Notes under the pieces: generated by a model
What the model was told of the DNA's origin: nothing
Seen by the model: the letters and a program-made list of their open reading frames with translations, nothing else
Databases searched by the model: none
Program-made: the position numbers and the translations under genes
Shown here: in pieces, positions 13,208 through 14,187 of the stretch
Layout of the letters: the number at the start of each line of letters is the position of its first letter
Position numbering within the stretch: the stretch's first letter is position 1
Source of the DNA: Flavobacteriales bacterium
Lineage (GTDB): Bacteria; Bacteroidota; Bacteroidia; Flavobacteriales_D; Crocinitomicaceae
Assembly: GCA_947458985.1 (NCBI GenBank)
Contig: CANHBA010000045.1
Span: 1-14,187 of the forward strand
DNA: 14,187 nt
Direction of reading: 5' to 3'

Positions 13208-14187
13208 TTATTTAATGACTTTTTCAGTATATAGTTTAGCGCCATCATTGAATTGAAGTAGGTAAGTTCCTCCAGGGAGATCTGCCGTATTGATTTGGGT
13301 TTTTTGAGCGGCGCTGATGCTTTGGGTTTTGAGCAGTTGGCCATTCATGTTGTATAAACGGATTGTGCCTGATGTGGTCTTATCAAAGGAAATAGTCAGT
13401 TCGCTACCTACTGGGTTACTGATACTAAACGGATTCTTGCCGATTTCTTGTATGCCACTAAGCTCAGCGGCATCGGTTACCACAATAGTCTTCACATTTG
13501 ATGACTTGATCACCGAACAGAATAGGGTAAATTGCAAGTTGTAGCAGAGGGTACCTGAGGTATTTGGCGCGTAATAATTGATGGCATAAGAAGTAATGAG
13601 CCCATTTGTATCGACGAAATTCCAGTTGGCTTGAATGGAATCATTGCCCAACAAGGTGATATAATACAGATTTGCACTCGCACAGGCATTGAAATCGAAA
13701 TTGCAGTCCTCTAATTCTTGGGTGTAAAGCGTTGTGTTTGTAGGGCCACAGTTGGCACCGTTCACTACAAGGGTGTCACCCATTGCTGGGTTCAGAATTT
13801 GAAGGGTATCACATACTAGAGAACTACAACCTGCCATATCTTGTACATACAAACAGTAAGTGTAACCAGGAAGTACATTGGAAATAGTTTGAACATTCTC
13901 ACCGTTGCTCCAAGAATACATGTAGGGCGGGTTTCCACCTGTTGCATTTCCCGTCATGCTACCGTCGTTGGAAGTTGGCGTGGAAGCTGGTGATTGTGAA
14001 ATGCTTGCGCTTAAAGACGCACAAGGGTTGGCACCAACACCAATTACAAATGTGTAATTCAAAGAATCCAAACCACCAGCAGGATTGCTCTGCACAAGAG
14101 AAACTCCATAATATCCTTGACATAAATTGCCTATCTGATACGTATTGTTTGCAATGACTGCACCACTTTCATACCAAGTGATGGACG
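13208..14187 (-). CDS. Secreted surface protein with SprB-like repeats and T9SS type A sorting domain, C-terminal part
   Basis: The frame is open to the right edge; about 325 C-terminal residues are visible, and the GTG at 14093-14095 is an internal Val. The visible part starts in the end of one repeat (WYESGAVIANNTYQIGNLCQGYYGVSLV). A fuller SprB-like module follows (about 14020 down to 13796; NPPYMYSWSNGENVQTISNVLPGYTY...VQDMAGCSSL, the sYsWsnG...tisnl.pG.Y...v.D..GC pattern of the gliding adhesin SprB). Next is a Cys-rich beta region, and finally a type A C-terminal domain (~13432 to 13208; FSISNPVGSELTISF, IRLYNMNGQLL, LPGGTYLLQF, EKVIK) for export by the type IX system. The full length, signal peptide and role are outside the window; it is probably an adhesin, by analogy. 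It lies directly upstream of the sigma/anti-sigma pair on the same strand, so read-through is possible. Confidence 0.87.
   Translation of the reverse strand, partial: SITWYESGAVIANNTYQIGNLCQGYYGVSLVQSNPAGGLDSLNYTFVIGVGANPCASLSASISQSPASTPTSNDGSMTGNATGGNPPYMYSWSNGENVQTISNVLPGYTYCLYVQDMAGCSSLVCDTLQILNPAMGDTLVVNGANCGPTNTTLYTQELEDCNFDFNACASANLYYITLLGNDSIQANWNFVDTNGLITSYAINYYAPNTSGTLCYNLQFTLFCSVIKSSNVKTIVVTDAAELSGIQEIGKNPFSISNPVGSELTISFDKTTSGTIRLYNMNGQLLKTQSISAAQKTQINTADLPGGTYLLQFNDGAKLYTEKVIK

Noticed and set aside
14093..14095. GTG as the start of the type A surface-protein gene.
   Set aside because: The frame continues without a stop to the window edge, and the upstream residues resemble the end of another repeat. 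The codon is an internal Val.
1..14187. Defence island, phage, CRISPR, toxin-antitoxin or mobile element.
   Set aside because: No direct-repeat array, transposase, integrase, nuclease/methylase pair or small toxin-like gene is visible. The genes are housekeeping or surface-protein types.

Overview
The window looks like ordinary chromosome from a member of the Bacteroidetes, probably Flavobacteriales or a close relative. Three things support this. Two proteins end in type IX secretion system (T9SS) sorting domains, one of type B (gliding-motility/CHU_C-like) and one of type A. Two signal peptides have a Gln right after the predicted cleavage site (...VNA|Q and ...TFA|Q), as the 'Q-rule' for this phylum expects. 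Two promoter candidates fit the Bacteroidetes TTTG / TAnnTTTG consensus. Coding is very dense: no gene-free stretch exceeds about 90 bp, and I see no tRNA, rRNA, CRISPR array, insertion sequence or integrase.

Layout. Left part (1-3938): the 3' end of a Kup potassium transporter runs rightward and meets head-on a leftward MFS transporter; their ends overlap by 4 bp and an 8-bp hairpin sits at the junction. A 55-bp divergent spacer then leads into a rightward operon of upp (uracil phosphoribosyltransferase), an unrecognised four-helix membrane protein and a YjjG-type HAD nucleotidase. The upp and YjjG products both concern pyrimidine nucleotides. Middle (3927-7969, leftward): a large T9SS type B surface protein (NIDO domain plus Cys-bracketed modules), then an OsmC-like protein and the 23S rRNA methyltransferase RlmB. 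The last two are joined by a TAATG stop/start, and OsmC has a near-perfect -7 box placed so that its mRNA may be leaderless. Right part: a divergent 89-bp spacer precedes a rightward 1078-aa exported sortilin/VPS10-like beta-propeller protein. It meets head-on a leftward pair, an ECF-like sigma factor (TTG start) overlapping a single-span membrane protein that probably acts as its anti-sigma factor or sensor. Upstream of these on the same strand, and cut by the window edge, is the end of a T9SS type A surface protein with SprB-like repeats.

How they may work together: most genes look like housekeeping functions (K+ uptake, pyrimidine salvage, rRNA modification, peroxide/redox defence) interspersed with secreted surface proteins. 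I see no clearly undescribed defence or mobile system. The items most worth following are the sigma factor with its unusual membrane partner next to the type A adhesin gene, the uncharacterised membrane protein inside the upp-YjjG operon, and the repeat architecture of the type B surface protein.
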